Part shown: positions 25,788-34,595 of the stretch, one piece after another
Numbering within the stretch: position 1 is the first letter of the stretch
Layout of the letters: each line of letters opens with the position of its first letter
DNA from: Mycolicibacterium frederiksbergense
Lineage (GTDB): Bacteria > Actinomycetota > Actinomycetes > Mycobacteriales > Mycobacteriaceae
Direction of reading: 5' to 3'
Assembly: GCF_012223425.1 (NCBI RefSeq)
Contig: NZ_CP038797.1
Location: 125,353-189,352, forward strand
Length of the DNA: 64,000 bases
Translations under genes and position numbers: made by a program
Notes under the pieces: model-generated
What the model saw: only the letters and a program-made list of their open reading frames with translations
Told to the model about the DNA's origin: nothing
Databases searched by the model: none

Positions 25788-27803
25788 CTAGGCGGCCGCT
25801 GCGTGTTTCGGGGTGGAGTTGCTTGCCGCGGCGTGGCGGGGCGAGGTGTCGGAGGCGTGCTTGGGTGTCGACGTGCCGCCTGCAGTGTCGCCCTTGGTGT
25901 TGTCGGTACCGGCCGGTGTGCGCGTCGTGGAGGTGGTGCGGGTCAACGACGCGTCGTCGTCCTTGTCGGCGGCCCGGGCGGGGCGCTTGGTCTCCTTATC
26001 CGCGGCTGAGTCGGTCTTGGTGCCTGGCTTGGGCTGGCCGGCCTTTTCGGTGGTGGTCTTCGGCTCGTCGGCCTTCTCGGTGGTGGTGTCGCTGCTGGCG
26101 GCGGGGGTCTTCGGTTCAGTGGCAGGGGTTGTGGCCTCGGGCTCGGGCGCCGCGGTGACGGCTTCCTCGCCGGTGACGGCTTCCTCGCCGGTGTCGGTCT
26201 CGGCCGGGTCTGTGGTTTCGACCGCGGTGGTTTCTTCCTCGGTGACTGTGGCTGCGGGCGGCGTGGTTTCGGCCGCGACGTCAGGGTTGGTGGGTTCGAC
26301 GGAGGTGGCCGGGTCGATCTCTTCAGTGGCTGCCGGCGCTGACGCCTCCAGGACCTGCTTGCCGGTGACATCGGTGGCGCTGGCGTCGGTGACGGTGCTG
26401 TCGGCGGTCTTCGTGGTGAGGACGTCCTCGGCGGCGGCCGCGGGCGACTCGGCCTGGGCCAGTTGCAGGGTGACGGTCTTGGCCGCGGGTGCGGCGAAGG
26501 TGCCGGTGATGGCGGATCCGATGTCGAGGATGGTGGCAATGGAGCGGAAGCCGGCGTTGGCGGCGAATGCGGCACCGTCGACGAGGCCGTTGACCGTGGC
26601 GGCCAGGGCGTGGGGCAGGTTGTAGACGATGGAGGGCAGCCCGACTGCGCGCATGATGCCACTGGCTGCTGTCGCCAAACCTGAAGTGAGAGCGGTGATG
26701 ACGTTGGCGCCAGCGGTGGTGATGTCGGCTGCTGCGGTGAAGGGCACCGACGCCAGAGAGCCTACGGAGCGTACCGCGGTGGTGACGGTGCTGATGCCTG
26801 CGCCGACGAGCACGGAGATGGCTGTGGTGTAGCTCGCGGCGCTCAGTGGTGCCGAGCCGATGGTGTTGATGACGTGCTGGATGGCGCCGCCGCCGGTGCC
26901 GTCGCCGATCCAGGTGGCGATCGCGTCGGAGGCGCCGTCGGCGACTCGGCCCAGGGCGGTGCTCGCTGCGTTGACGATCGTTGTGGAGGCGCCGTTGACG
27001 CCGGCGACGGCGGCGGTGACGGGCGCGGAGACGATGCCTTGGACGGCGGTGAGGAGGCCGTTGATGAGGTCGAGGTCGGTGAGGGTCTTGCCGGCGCCGA
27101 TGAGGCCGTTGAAGGCGTCCAGGGCGTTGGAGACCTGGGCGGTGACGCCGCGGACGACGGTGTTGGTGACCGAGAGGACGTTGGTGCCGAGGTTGTCGAC
27201 GGCGCCGATGCCCTGGGTGAGGAGCAGGCCGGCGATGTCGATGGGGGCGTTGATGAGGCCGGTGTAGCTGGGCAGTGCCAGTGGGTTGTTGACCACGGTG
27301 GCCACGGCGTGCAGGACCGAGCCGAGGGACCCAGTGATGGTGGAGGTCAGGAGGTCGGTGAGCTGGCCGGTGGTCAGGACGATGTCGCTGTTGGCGGAGT
27401 CGACGGTCGTGGCGAGTTGCGAGAGGCCGTTTCCTGCACTGCTTTTGAGGGTTCTGATGATGGCGAGCAGCGGCTTGCTGTCGGTGGCGTCGATCAGGCC
27501 TGCCCACAGGGTGTCGTTGAGTGAGACGGCGGAGTTGAGGGCTCCGGACAGGGTTTGGCCGGGCGCTCCGACGAGGTTGGTCACCGTGCCCGACGCGGAG
27601 TTCAGGGCGGCGTTGAGGTTGGCGACGAGTGCGTCGACGTCGGCGGGGTTGATCGCCGCGGCGAGCTGCAGGCGTGGTGCGGCGATGTTGGGTACGGCGA
27701 TGTCGCGCATGGCGGGCGCGGGGAGCATCAGTGGGGTGAAGGCGAGGGCGACGGCGGTGGTGAGGGCCAGTCCGGTGGGCATTGCTGAGCGGGCGGTATG
27801 CAT
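25788..27803 (-). CDS. Secreted Ala/Val/Thr-rich protein with disordered tail
   Basis: 671 aa from the ATG at 27803, which has AGGAG seven bases upstream; another ATG at 27851 is less likely. Sec signal peptide (LALTTAVALAFTPLMLPAPA). Residues about 40-440 are repetitive amphipathic helices full of Ala, Leu, Val and Gly (NLNAALNSASGTVTNLVGAP), like mycobacterial exported envelope proteins. From about 470 on it is Thr/Glu/Pro/Lys-rich and disordered, with a duplicated EEAVTG and an end rich in KHAxx (TPKHASDTSPRHAAASN). Tail style matches the 3.4-kb protein. Function unknown. Confidence 0.65.
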   Translation of the reverse strand: MHTARSAMPTGLALTTAVALAFTPLMLPAPAMRDIAVPNIAAPRLQLAAAINPADVDALVANLNAALNSASGTVTNLVGAPGQTLSGALNSAVSLNDTLWAGLIDATDSKPLLAIIRTLKSSAGNGLSQLATTVDSANSDIVLTTGQLTDLLTSTITGSLGSVLHAVATVVNNPLALPSYTGLINAPIDIAGLLLTQGIGAVDNLGTNVLSVTNTVVRGVTAQVSNALDAFNGLIGAGKTLTDLDLINGLLTAVQGIVSAPVTAAVAGVNGASTTIVNAASTALGRVADGASDAIATWIGDGTGGGAIQHVINTIGSAPLSAASYTTAISVLVGAGISTVTTAVRSVGSLASVPFTAAADITTAGANVITALTSGLATAASGIMRAVGLPSIVYNLPHALAATVNGLVDGAAFAANAGFRSIATILDIGSAITGTFAAPAAKTVTLQLAQAESPAAAAEDVLTTKTADSTVTDASATDVTGKQVLEASAPAATEEIDPATSVEPTNPDVAAETTPPAATVTEEETTAVETTDPAETDTGEEAVTGEEAVTAAPEPEATTPATEPKTPAASSDTTTEKADEPKTTTEKAGQPKPGTKTDSAADKETKRPARAADKDDDASLTRTTSTTRTPAGTDNTKGDTAGGTSTPKHASDTSPRHAAASNSTPKHAAAA

Positions 27804-28114
27804 GGCGGCTCCTGATGGTGGCCGGCCCTTCCCGGGCGGGCAGGTCTTCACAGGCGACTTTTACCTGGTGTGGGGAATTTACCAGCCACGGTAAGTCTGC
27901 TCAGGGCTTCACGAGTAAACAACTGGGGACCCACGCCTCGCGCCGGCGGGCAGCGGCCCGCTCGAATAGTCCGCCGGACTGGTGTTTCTGGGGGTGGGGC
28001 CATGCCATCACCCCAGGTCGTGTGGTTGCGAGGCGGTGCAACGTCAGCTGCGCGCGCTCGGACGGTTCGGGGGCCGTTTACGGGGCTGTTGGCGGGCACG
28101 GTCGAGCGCACGCC

Positions 28115-28139
28115 GGGGACGTGTCATCACTGCTGTTCA
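28115..28139 (+). repeat. Dispersed intergenic repeat copy
   Basis: GGGGACGTGTCATC then ACTGCTGTTCA. Exact core. Followed by AGGAGTGCTTTTTCG, similar to the sequence after the 38423 copy. Confidence 0.8.
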
Positions 28140-28258
28140 GGAGTGCTTTTTCGTGCGATCCGTTAGCTGGCCGGGCACGGCGCAACGTTCAGCGCTGTTG
28201 GCGCTTCAAGCCGGTTCGAGAGCCGGCGGTCGCTGGAGCCGAGCGCCCGTCCTACGCC

Positions 28259-28283
28259 GGGGACGTGTCATCGACACTGTTCA
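28259..28283 (+). repeat. Dispersed intergenic repeat copy
   Basis: GGGGACGTGTCATC then GACACTGTTCA. Exact core; a CCGG-arm inverted repeat (GCCGGTTCGAGAGCCGGC) lies about 35 bp upstream. Confidence 0.8.
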
Positions 28284-28339
28284 AGGGCCGTTTCTCGCTC
28301 GGGCAGGTCCAGGCCGGGCCGCTGGCGCGGCGCGACTCT

Positions 28340-28621
28340 TCAGACCTCTTGCTCGACGACCTCGATGTTCTGCGCGGGCTCCCATGCGAGTTCGTCGCCG
28401 GTGACGGGGCCACCGGAAGCGAACCCGTAGACCGTGTCGCCCGGCATGCCGGCATGGCCGTCCGGACCTAGGCCGAGCGCCGATCGCGGCTTGAATCCAG
28501 TCAGGGCGCCGTCGGCCAAGAGCGCTCCTGCTTGGTCGCGCACGCGGACATGCTGGCCGGTCCAGGTCTCGAAGTCTTCCTTGAGCTTGGTCCGATAGTC
28601 AGATGCTGAGTACTGCGTCAT
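28340..28621 (-). CDS. Small hypothetical phage-type protein
   Basis: 93 aa from the ATG at 28621 (AGGAG site nine bases upstream). Reads MTQYSASDYRTKLKEDFETW, then a beta-rich part with GHAGMPGDTVYGFASGG and an acidic end. Codons look genuine. No family recognised. Confidence 0.6.
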   Translation of the reverse strand: MTQYSASDYRTKLKEDFETWTGQHVRVRDQAGALLADGALTGFKPRSALGLGPDGHAGMPGDTVYGFASGGPVTGDELAWEPAQNIEVVEQEV

Positions 28622-28665
28622 TTGCCGACTCCTTCCTGCAGCTCCTGACGCTGCCTCAACTGCCA

Positions 28666-29045
28666 CTAGATTCCGTAGTTTGCTTGTTCTACAAAGTGTT
28701 TCAGATCTTGGTCCCGGTTCGGGTGCTCGGCGGGCCCGTTCGGCCCGTTCGGCCCGTTCTCTGGGAGTCGGCACTCCGTGCAGATGCCGGTGTGGTCGTC
28801 GTAGGTGGCCTGCCACGCGCACGGCCCGTGCAGGGTGTCGCATGCCTGGTAGTCGGTGCAGCCACAGCTTCGGCTGCGTCGCGGAGGTCCTCTAGGAGCG
28901 CGAGGTCGGCGCGTGATGCGACGCCGTCCAGGCTTCCGGAGCGAAGGAAGTTCTCGGTGTCGAGTCGGCCGGTGGACAGGCCGTCGAACACCTTACCCGA
29001 GGAGTACACGACCCCGGAGAGGTCGGCGACGGTGAGCGTAGCCAT
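28666..29045 (-). CDS. Cys-rich small protein, frame split by one base
   Basis: Starts at an ATG with AAAGGAG upstream (MATLTVADLSGVVYSSGKVF) and reads well to about 28870. From there the coding signal moves to the -1 frame, where it becomes CGCTDYQACDTLHGPCAW, then TGICTECRLPENG and ends at 28666. One extra C in the GC before TGTGGC would join them into about 126 aa with a C-x-C/C-x2-C zinc-type cluster. As written, the first frame runs on into low-complexity sequence (to 28701). Likely sequence error or recent frameshift. Confidence 0.6.
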
Positions 29046-29087
29046 GGTGCGCTCCTTTCCGTCGCGGTCGTTGTCCATGCTCATTAT

Positions 29088-29137
29088 GGTAGTCGATTAT
29101 TGCGGCTTTGGCCCACCATTTTCTGTAGTCGTTTATT
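29088..29137. promoter_or_regulatory. AT-rich divergent promoter with repeated TAGTCGnTTATT
   Basis: Direct repeats TAGTCGATTATT (about 29089) and TAGTCGTTTATT (about 29126), 37 bp apart, in the only AT-rich stretch nearby, between the divergent 29045(-) and 29146(+) genes. Probable operator for the small DNA-binding protein downstream. Confidence 0.45.
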
Positions 29138-29145
29138 ATTGGCCT

Positions 29146-29346
29146 ATGCCGTCCCCTGGGAGGCCGCCCCTTGAGGCGGGCAAGCGCCGAGCAGCTCCTG
29201 TGCCGGTCCGATTCACCGAGGCCGAACGCGCTTTGGTCGAGTCGGCAGCCCAAGCGGATGGGCAATCGTTGTCGGCATGGGTGCGAGACCGCGCTGTCGT
29301 GGCCGCCAAACGGCGTGCACATAGAGGCGGTTCGGCGGGCGACTGA
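29146..29346 (+). CDS. Small ribbon-helix-helix-like protein
   Basis: 66 aa from the ATG at 29146. PVPVRFTEAERALVESAAQA then GQSLSAWVRDRAVVAAKR is the pattern of plasmid mobilisation or copy-control ribbon-helix-helix proteins (MobC-like accessory or DUF1778-type). Its promoter region has two TAGTCG repeats, possibly its own binding sites. The frame is open upstream but non-coding in character. Confidence 0.65.
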   Translation: MPSPGRPPLEAGKRRAAPVPVRFTEAERALVESAAQADGQSLSAWVRDRAVVAAKRRAHRGGSAGD

Positions 29347-29401
29347 TGGCGATGTCTCGGGACGTGGGCGACACGGGAATTACCCCCGTCACCCGCGATC
29401 T

Positions 29402-29710
29402 TCAGGTGCGTCGCGGGCCCTGGGTGGGCGAGGCGCATTGCTGCATCTTGCGTTCGGTGAACTCCAGCATTTCGGCGCTCAGGCAGCCGATCGGCACGGC
29501 GCCGAGTTCTATGGCTTTCTCGCGCATCGAGTCGGTCACGTCGTAGTGCGACTCCCACGTCCCAGGCGTCTGCGCCCAGGCCGGCTTCAGACCGAGTTTG
29601 GACGCGAACTCATTCAGCTCGTCGTCGGTGTCGGCCATCAGGTGTGACCACCGCGCGCGGACCCTGCCCACCTTGGCCGGCAGCCTCATGTCGTCGACGT
29701 ACACAGTCAT
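29402..29710 (-). CDS. DUF4031 protein
   Basis: 102 aa from the ATG at 29710. MTVYVDDMRLPAKVGRVRAR, WSHLMADTDDELNEFA, GTWESHYDVTDSMREKAI and LGAVPI form the complete DUF4031 signature, a small phage and actinobacterial family of unknown biochemical role with conserved Asp and His residues. The rest of the open frame upstream is antisense-like. Confidence 0.85.
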   Translation of the reverse strand: MTVYVDDMRLPAKVGRVRARWSHLMADTDDELNEFASKLGLKPAWAQTPGTWESHYDVTDSMREKAIELGAVPIGCLSAEMLEFTERKMQQCASPTQGPRRT

Positions 29711-29768
29711 CGGGCGCCCGACGTTGCAGTCCCGGGAGTGGCAGTTCCCCTGCGGGGCTGAGCGTTTC

Positions 29769-30221
29769 TCATACCTTCCACCACTCCTCCAAGCGTTTCT
29801 TGTTCTCCGCTGTGCTGGCGCGGCGCTGGCTGCGTTCGTCCTGTGCGTGGCGAGCGTCGAGGATCCGGCTCTGTAGCCATGTGATGCTGGTGAGCGCCTG
29901 GCTGATGCGTTGCATGTGGGCGTCGGTGAGGCCGGACAGTTCGCCGGCGGGTGTGTGTGTCGCAAGGACGAGTCTTCCGCGTAGCAATGGCACGTTGCGT
30001 GCGCTGAATTTGGTTGTTGCGAGGAAGATTTCGGTGGCTTTGCGGTTGACTCCCTGGTGCCCGGGGCTGGTTGATGGGGTGAACCAGAAGTCGATTTCGC
30101 CGTCGGTGCTGGTCAGTGTTTCGAGGTGGGTTTCGCGGATCAGGTCGGCGATGTCGGCGGTGCACTGCAGGTGGTGTCGGTAGAGCGTGCCGTTGTGGCT
30201 GGCATGGAGTACTTGGAGCAT
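29769..30221 (-). CDS. Hypothetical phage/plasmid-type protein
   Basis: 150 aa from ATG at 30221. MLQVLHASHNGTLYRHHLQC opens a beta-rich domain with EIDFWFTPSTSPGHQGVNRK and VLATHTPAGELSGLTDAHM; the C-terminus is a charged helix ending KKRLEEWWKV. Faintly similar in layout to DUF3846-type proteins, but I would not name a family. Confidence 0.55.
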   Translation of the reverse strand: MLQVLHASHNGTLYRHHLQCTADIADLIRETHLETLTSTDGEIDFWFTPSTSPGHQGVNRKATEIFLATTKFSARNVPLLRGRLVLATHTPAGELSGLTDAHMQRISQALTSITWLQSRILDARHAQDERSQRRASTAENKKRLEEWWKV

Positions 30222-30300
30222 GGCGGGGTCCCTCGTCGGTCGGCTTTCCTCAGTAGCTAGCACGGTAACTCTGATTGATGACACGGTGGCCGATCGCTGT

Positions 30301-30321
30301 GGGACGTGCTGTTTGCGCTGG
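30301..30321 (+). repeat. Possible diverged dispersed repeat
   Basis: GGGACGTGCTGTTTGCGCTGG: keeps GGGACGTG and the CGCTGG, but loses the CATC. Listed only as a candidate ninth copy. Confidence 0.25.
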
Positions 30322-30480
30322 TTGTGGACGCTCCGGGTGGTCAGTCCGGCAGGAGTGTGGCGGCGGGGGACCCCGTAGCCAATCCGTCGTCCAGCGCCCC
30401 GGGGTGATGTTCTTCGGGCCGGCGGCCTGATCGACAAACTCGACCAGTTCCACAGGCACTACATGTCTTAGCCAGGAGGG

Positions 30481-30834
30481 ATGATCGACACCATGACCGT
30501 CACGACATCACGCGCTGGGGACCTCGACGCGGTCCGCGCTTTCGCCGAGTACTTCGGATACACCGAGATCCACGACAGTGGCCCCTGCATTGACGGCAGG
30601 CTCGTCATCTTCGGTGATGCCGAGTACGCCGCCGATTACCTCCACGGCCGCGGTGTCCTCGGCGCGCGGCTCGATGTGAACTTCGACAGACGCGGCGAGG
30701 TCGACTCTGCCCGCCTGACGGTCGACAACACGCGCGTCGACGAGGTCGCCCGCGGGAAAGGCAGCTCCGGGGAACGGCTGGTCTGGACAGCGCAGCTGTT
30801 AATCGAGAATCCGGCGAAGCAAGTTGCTCGCTGA
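30481..30834 (+). CDS. Hypothetical protein
   Basis: 117 aa, ATG 4 nt after AGGAGGG (a strong but close site). The sequence YFGYTEIHDSGPCIDGRLVI, FGDAEYAADYLHGRGVLGAR and RLDVNFDRRGEVDSARLTV looks like a compact alpha/beta domain. Starts a plus-strand run of small genes. No family recognised. Confidence 0.6.
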   Translation: MIDTMTVTTSRAGDLDAVRAFAEYFGYTEIHDSGPCIDGRLVIFGDAEYAADYLHGRGVLGARLDVNFDRRGEVDSARLTVDNTRVDEVARGKGSSGERLVWTAQLLIENPAKQVAR

Positions 30835-30858
30835 AGGGACCGAAAGAGACGAAACCCT

Positions 30859-31104
30859 ATGTCACGCAGATTTACTCATGCTCCGGATGGTGGTTTCATT
30901 CCCGGTGCGCTCTGCGAGGAGCCGACAGGCGACGTGTCGATAAGCGAGTGTGGCGTCGACTGCACTGATTGCCTCGATCAGCTTGAGGCGTCGCCGAGGA
31001 CTTTTGCCCAGCTCGCTCGGCCTCTCCAGGATCTGAGGGGTCTCGGTGGCACCACCACGCACGCACGGCTCTTGTTGAGAAGCTCTGATCCTGCGACCCG
31101 TTAG
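30859..31104 (+). CDS. Small Cys-containing protein
   Basis: 81 aa, 24 nt after the preceding gene. The first 45 residues (FTHAPDGGFIPGALCEEPTG, then SECGVDCTDCLDQLEA) have a C-x3-C-x2-C cluster; the second half is low quality, so the true end may be compromised by a frameshift. Only a weak ribosome site is visible. Confidence 0.4.
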   Translation: MSRRFTHAPDGGFIPGALCEEPTGDVSISECGVDCTDCLDQLEASPRTFAQLARPLQDLRGLGGTTTHARLLLRSSDPATR

Positions 31105-31113
31105 AGGTGAATT

Positions 31114-31263
31114 GTGGCCGGCACATGTGAGGCTGAGTTGTGTCCGATGTGGGGCGGCGATGGCTGCCTCTGCGACGTCTTCGGCCTCGATCCGGCCGAT
31201 CCTCCTCGCAATGGGGTGTTCTCGGTGACGATTCCGAATTCCGACATGGTTCCACAGGACTGA
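31114..31263 (+). CDS. 49-aa Cys-rich phage-type protein
   Basis: GTG start with AGAGGTGA upstream. Reads VAGTCEAELCPMWGGDGCLC followed by DVFGLDPADPPRNGVF and ends PNSDMVPQD. Four Cys in 16 residues suggest a small zinc-binding fold. Small proteins of this type are frequent in mycobacteriophages and plasmids. Confidence 0.5.
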   Translation: MAGTCEAELCPMWGGDGCLCDVFGLDPADPPRNGVFSVTIPNSDMVPQD

Positions 31264-31300
31264 GGATGGCTGCTCGCTCGCTCGCTCGCTCAATCAGCGG

Positions 31301-31324
31301 GGGGACGTGTCATCGTCGCTGTTC
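31301..31324 (+). repeat. Dispersed intergenic repeat copy
   Basis: GGGGACGTGTCATC then GTCGCTGTTC; exact core and CTGTTC. It is preceded by a (GCTC)n-type run (GCTCGCTCGCTCGCTCGCTC) and lies 85 bp before the 31409 gene. Confidence 0.8.
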
Positions 31325-31408
31325 GTGGGCTTGCGCAGAGGCGCTGATAAGCCCGGTTATCGGCGGGGCGTTGGCCTGCGTTGCTGCCGCGGTGCTTGGC
31401 TGAACGAC

Positions 31409-31717
31409 ATGACCGAAGAAGCGTTGTTGGAGCAGGCTCGTCGAGCTGCCGCCGAGCTGGATCGTCGATGGTTCGCCGACTTCGCGGAGATCTGCGATTT
31501 CGCCGAAGTCCTCATCGCTCTGGACTTCTTGCCCGCGCCCGGCGATGTCGTGGAGTACTTCCGCAAGCCGTGGCGCTACACCGTCGAGCACGAACTGTGG
31601 GAGCGGTCCGGGCGGCCATCGGATGTTGATGGGGCTGTCGGTGAGGTGCTGGTTGCGCTTTGGGATGCCGGCGGCCGCGGCGATGCAGCGCTCGTGCTGG
31701 CGCCCGATCGCGTTTGA
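31409..31717 (+). CDS. Hypothetical 102-aa protein
   Basis: ATG at 31409. Helical start (ALLEQARRAAAELDRRW), then FLPAPGDVVEYFRKPWRY and an end GEVLVALWDAGGRGDAAL. That end has a degenerate second copy at 38.2 kb on the far side of the defence genes. No family recognised. Confidence 0.55.
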   Translation: MTEEALLEQARRAAAELDRRWFADFAEICDFAEVLIALDFLPAPGDVVEYFRKPWRYTVEHELWERSGRPSDVDGAVGEVLVALWDAGGRGDAALVLAPDRV

Positions 31718-31860
31718 GCTGCGTTGATGCCATATCCCCTGCCCGGGCGGCCCCTCGCTGCTCCTTTATCCGACTTCTTGGGTGCCGCGGCGGCCGCCCG
31801 TACGAGGCTAGCCTGCCGCACAGCTTGGTAGGCCCCTGGGTGCCTGTTCACCTGCTCGAC

Positions 31861-34595
31861 TTAAAGCCGCTTAGTGAGTCGGCGGTAATGGCTGAAGAGG
31901 ACGTCTTGGCGGTCGAGTTCTGGGATGTCTGGATCCTTGACGCCGAAGACCTCGTCCACGATGTGGTCGAGTCGCAGATGCGCCTGGCGGAGGTCCTCGG
32001 GGAAACTCACGGGGTCGTACATGTCGGCTAGCGCCATGTTGGTGAGTTGTGCGCGAACGGTCAGCACCTCTGCCCCTGCGCTGATGATCAGCTTGCGCCG
32101 ATCGTCGTTGATGGTGGGGAGCGGGAATGTGTTCCATGCGAGCAACTTGTTGAACCGTAAGTCGGATTTGATGCGGCCGCCGACGGTGCGCTGCCAGGTC
32201 ATGAACATCGTCGAGGAGATCGCAGCGAAGATGAAGCCGTCGGGGTCTGGGGAGAGGAAGTTGGCGTCGCTGCAGATGACGTCGGCACCGTAGCGTTGCG
32301 CGAGGAAGTACGGGTAGTTCTCGCTGATGTGGCGTGGGATGCAGAGGTAGGCGGCGTCTGGTTGGGACACCTGCCGGAACTCATGAGCTGTTGATGCGGC
32401 GTCCCGGGTGGACGCTGCTCTACTTTTTGAGCGGAACTGCCGGGCAGCGGCGACTCGTTCTTTCAGGACTGGGCTGCGTTCGAGGTCTTCATCATCGGCG
32501 TCACGGAGCCAGAGGCAGTGGCGCATGGTGTCGTGGAGCAACTCCCGCGCTCCGACGTAGCGGCGGACGTACTTCGCGGCGATGGGATCGTCCATCACGG
32601 TTTGGTAAGCGTCAGGTTCGACAATGAGGTTTCCCCCGTCGGTCGGTTTGTTGCCGTATGCGACTGCGCCGATCTGTGGGTTGAGGGGGTTGGTTACCGG
32701 TTCGACCAATACGTAGGGCCGTCGGTGAGGTACGGAGTGATGTTGGTGACGCCAGCTCGTTCAACGGGCGCTGCGCCAGCACTGGGATAGTCGAAGAGCC
32801 GTGGTTCAGCGACTTTCTTGGCGAATCCGATGATGATGCAGTGCACGGCCGCTCTGCCCGCCGCCTCCGAAGTCCACGGAAATGTTCTGTGTGCGAATTT
32901 GATTCGCCACTTATGTTCGGTGATTCTGCGGAACAGGGGGGCGACCGCTTCGCCTTGCAGGACTGAGTTGGTTGATACGAAGGCCCACAGACCGTCGTGG
33001 TTTGAGAAGTAGTCGACGGCCTTCGCGTACCAGCCGGTGACGTAGTCGAGGGTGCCGTGGTACCCGGTACCCCATACGGCTTGCAGCTCCGCTGTCTGTT
33101 GGGCTGTGCGCTGGCTGATGCCGAGGAATGGTGGGTTGCCCGCGATGATGCTGTTCACTCCAGCAGGCATGACAGTTTCCCAGTCCAAGGTGAGCGCGCT
33201 CTGCACCACAATGCGAGTCTGAGTCTGGATGGGCAGGCGGCGAGGCGCTTCCCCGAAGCGTTGCTTGAGTTTGAGGTCGCACTGCCGGTTGGTTAGGAAC
33301 ATGGCCGTCTCGGCGATGCGGGCGGGCCATTCGTCGACCTCGATGCCGTGAAAGTGGTCGAGCGTGACTTTAAGGGACAGAGTCGGGTCGAAGGACAGTT
33401 GGTTGTCCCCGCCGAGTTCCTGCAATTGCTCCATGATCTGCAGTTCGAGATCGCGGAGTTCGCGGTAGGCGACGATGATGAAATTTCCACACCCGCAGGC
33501 GGGATCCATGTAGCGGATTTCTCCAAGCTTCTTCCAGAGCTTGTTCAGTAGCTTGGCGGCGTCAGGATGGTCGCGCGCGGTGCCGAATTCGGCTCGTAGC
33601 TCGTCGAGGAACAACGGGTTAAGGGTCTTGAGGATGTTGTCCTCGGCAGTGTAGTGCTCACCGAGTTCGCGGCGAGTCTGGGCGTCACGCACGGATTGGA
33701 ACATCGACCCGAAGATGGCTGGGCTGATCGTCGACCAGTCGACAGCACACGCATCGAGGACTGCGTCGCGGAACTCTCTATCCAGGGGAGGGATGGTGAC
33801 CGGCTCGTTGAAAAGGCCGCCATTGATGTAGGGCACAGTGCGGGCGACGGTTGCGTTGTTGAGGTCGGCGAAGAGGTCGTTCAATTGCTCGGCCAGGGTT
33901 GCGCCATCAGGGGTTGTTTCGCGGTGAATGAAGTCCCGGAACGCATCTGGTTCTCCGTCGGGCTCCCACATCTCGGTGTCATCGCCAAACATCAGGAACA
34001 GGATCCGCGCCAGTGTTACCGAGATCTCGTGTTCGAGTTTCGGTCGGTCTGCGTTGTGGGGGTACGCGCGTTCGAGCGCTGTGTACATGCGGGCCATCAG
34101 TTTTGATGCCCGGCGGGATTCGTTTCGCGCTTCGATGTCGAAGGCGTCGCGTACACGCGTAAGGAGAGTGTTCGCGTCGATCTCCCGGTCGAGGGGAAGC
34201 TGGATAGCGGCGAGTCGCGATTCGAATGGCGGGTCGGGGTTGCCGTTACGGTGACGGTGGCGTGTGAGGCGGGTGGCATTGGCGTTGTCGGTGCTTCGCC
34301 GAGCGGGCCAGCGCCACACTTGTTCTGCTTCGTTGTGGAAGATGACGAGTCGGTCGGTGGTGGTCTTGGCGATGGCGCGGTCGATCTCGGCCTCGGTGCG
34401 GGAGCCGGGAATTCCGTCGCATGCCCATACGCGGATGCCGCGGTAGGAGGCCACGTTGGTGACCGTATGAGTTTCGCCGGCTGCGGCGGTGACGCTGACC
34501 GGTGGGTGGTCGGGAGCGTTCCAGTTCAATTCATGAAGAAAGAGATCCTGGTGGCGATTCTCGTCGGCAAGGGTGATCAGGTTGGCTGTACTCAT
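31861..34595 (-). CDS. Large DNA methyltransferase of a defence locus, frame split by one base
   Basis: Start at 34595 (ATGA overlap with the helicase). Frame 1 runs to a stop at 32694, frame 2 continues from about 32709 to 31861; restoring one C in GGCCCTAC near 32713 joins TPYLTDGP to YVLVEPVTNPLNPQ and gives about 911 aa. SAM motif I DPACGCGNF lies near residue 370, and NPPF in IIAGNPPFLGIS is the amino-methyltransferase motif IV. After it the order GLWAFVSTNSV, FPWTSEAAGRAAVHCIIIGF and a C-terminal LPTINDDRRKLI region match MmeI/Type IIG-type modification-plus-recognition proteins. No nuclease motif is seen at the N-terminus; cleavage would come from the partner. Confidence 0.8.

Larger units (their letters stand above)
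27804..28339. other. Intergenic with two dispersed-repeat copies
   Basis: No credible gene. It holds two head-to-tail copies of the dispersed repeat 144 bp apart (28115 and 28259), the best conserved pair in the window: similarity extends from CGCC before the core to CTGTTCA after it. Upstream signals for the secreted protein gene should lie near 27830-27910. Confidence 0.55.
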
